From Kribbella steppae (GTDB taxonomy: Bacteria > Actinomycetota > Actinomycetes > Propionibacteriales > Kribbellaceae), in NCBI RefSeq assembly GCF_004342025.1, contig NZ_SLWN01000006.1, positions 372,001-436,000 of the forward strand: a DNA stretch of 64,000 bases, given 5' to 3'. Each line of letters opens with the position of its first letter. The first letter of the stretch is position 1. Below are positions 61,921-64,000 of the stretch, piece after piece. A model generated the notes under the pieces. That model searched no databases. It had not been told where the DNA came from and saw nothing but the letters and a program-made list of their open reading frames with translations. The position numbers and the translations under genes were made by a program.

Positions 61921-62727
61921 ATGACCGAGACCCTGAACACGGAGAACGGCCGGACCGTCCTGCGGATGCAGCGCGAACTGCGGCATCCGGTGGAGAAGGT
62001 CTGGCGGGCGATCACCGAACCGGGCCAGTTGGCGGGGTGGTTCCCGGCTGCGGTCGAGTTGGACCTGCGGCTGGACGGGCCGATCACGTTCACCTTCGAG
62101 GAGGACCCCGGCGCGCCGATCGACGAGCAGAGCCGTGGCGTGATCCGCGCGTACGAACCGCCGCGGCTGATCGAGTACACCTGGGGCGACGAGGTGCTGC
62201 GGTGGGAGCTGGTCCCGTCGGCCGACGGGTGCACGTTGCACCTGACGGCGACGCACGACGACCGGCCAGGGTCGGCGAGCTTCACCAGCGGCTGGATCAT
62301 GTGCTTCGACGCGATGGAGAAGGTGCTCGGCGGATCGGCGGTGCCGGCGAAGGACTACGCCGTACTGCACGAGCACTTCGTCAAGGTGTACGGCCTGGAC
62401 CGGGGCGTCGTGCTCGACGACGGTGGTGTCCGGTTCGAGCGGCAACTCGTCCGGCCGAAGGAGTTCGTCTGGCAACTCCTGGCCGGCGCGGCGACCGGGT
62501 CCGTCGGAAGCCTGCCGCCGGCCGGGTTCGTTGCCAAGGGCATCGACGCTGGTCCGGTCACCGACATCGCCGAGCCGGAGCGGCTGACCTACACCTGGTC
62601 GCAGGGGGAGGTCACCTGGACCTTCCGGGACGGGAACGGCGGAGCCCGCCTGGTACTTGCCCAGACCGGCCCCGCCGCCGACTACCTCGATGCATGGCAT
62701 GACCTGATCGAGTCGCTGGCCGCCGAG

Positions 62728-62754
<27 letters not shown>
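61921..62754 (+). CDS. Tandem SRPBCC (AHSA1-like) protein
   Basis: 277 residues with two START-like halves. The first is complete (LRHPVEKVWRAITEPGQLAG; PPRLIEYTWGDEVLRWELVP; GSASFTSGWIMCFDAMEKVL), the second shorter (LVRPKEFVWQLLAG; PERLTYTWSQGEVTWTFRDG). Such proteins bind hydrophobic ligands; many are partners of ArsR-type regulators or act in detoxification. There is no ribosome site and the promoter places +1 at the ATG. The end overlaps the convergent UvrA-like gene by 27 bp. Confidence 0.82.

Positions 62755-64000
<1,246 letters not shown>

Overview
The window is high-GC DNA from an actinobacterium. RbpA with its zinc ligands, a σR-type promoter in front of rbpA, an adjacent Lnt/Ppm1 pair, binding-protein transporters without their own ATPase, and many GTG and apparently leaderless starts all fit. 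The gene set is typical of a soil saprophyte; a Kribbella-like member of Propionibacteriales is my best guess, from general resemblance only. I see no rRNA, tRNA, CRISPR array, phage or insertion sequence.

Left end (1-5647): a lysine-degradation locus of the β-lysine type. The start of kamA (lysine 2,3-aminomutase) points left; kdd, an amidohydrolase, kamD, kamE and kal point right as one overlapping operon. Then 5648-6237 is a gene-free stretch rich in stem-loops. 6238-9135 holds lnt, ppm1 and fxsA (lipoprotein acylation and polyprenol-phosphate-mannose synthesis). 9139-15068 has an SGNH hydrolase, a decayed glyoxalase gene, rbpA and a MacA/MacB-like export operon.

15111-20000: methyltransferase, UMF1-type transporter, glycerophosphodiester phosphodiesterase, a class-V aminotransferase-fold enzyme and a GntR regulator. 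The regulator faces a perfect dyad and an eight-gene operon (20067-27543) that joins a sugar-type ABC importer to CoA-transferase, crotonase-fold, lactonase-like and RraA-like enzymes. 27644-34712 is a rhamnoside-utilisation locus: GH78 rhamnosidase, importer and a divergent AraC regulator. A 60-nt near-perfect hairpin separates the two convergent operons.

34693-49903: a TetR/flavin monooxygenase pair with a dyad operator, lipoamide dehydrogenase, a secreted protein carrying three peptidoglycan-hydrolase domains, a DHA2 exporter behind a MerR-type promoter, a TrmO-like gene and phosphoesterase, a membrane-anchored PstS-like protein, a mercuric-reductase-like flavoprotein, and an ECF-type nickel/cobalt importer (CbiMN-Q-O) behind a Nur-like box.

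49904-59774: GntR regulator and a divergent eight-gene operon that looks like a sugar-acid pathway: Ldh2-type dehydrogenase, iron alcohol dehydrogenase, aldehyde dehydrogenase, ABC importer and two different enolase-superfamily dehydratases. The right end (59912-64000) carries a secreted esterase, an 85-nt double hairpin, an AlkZ-like winged-helix protein, a tandem SRPBCC protein and the 3' part of a UvrA-like ATPase. The lysine, CoA-linked, rhamnoside and sugar-acid operons make this mainly a catabolic region. All three sugar-type importers lack an ATPase and probably share one encoded elsewhere.
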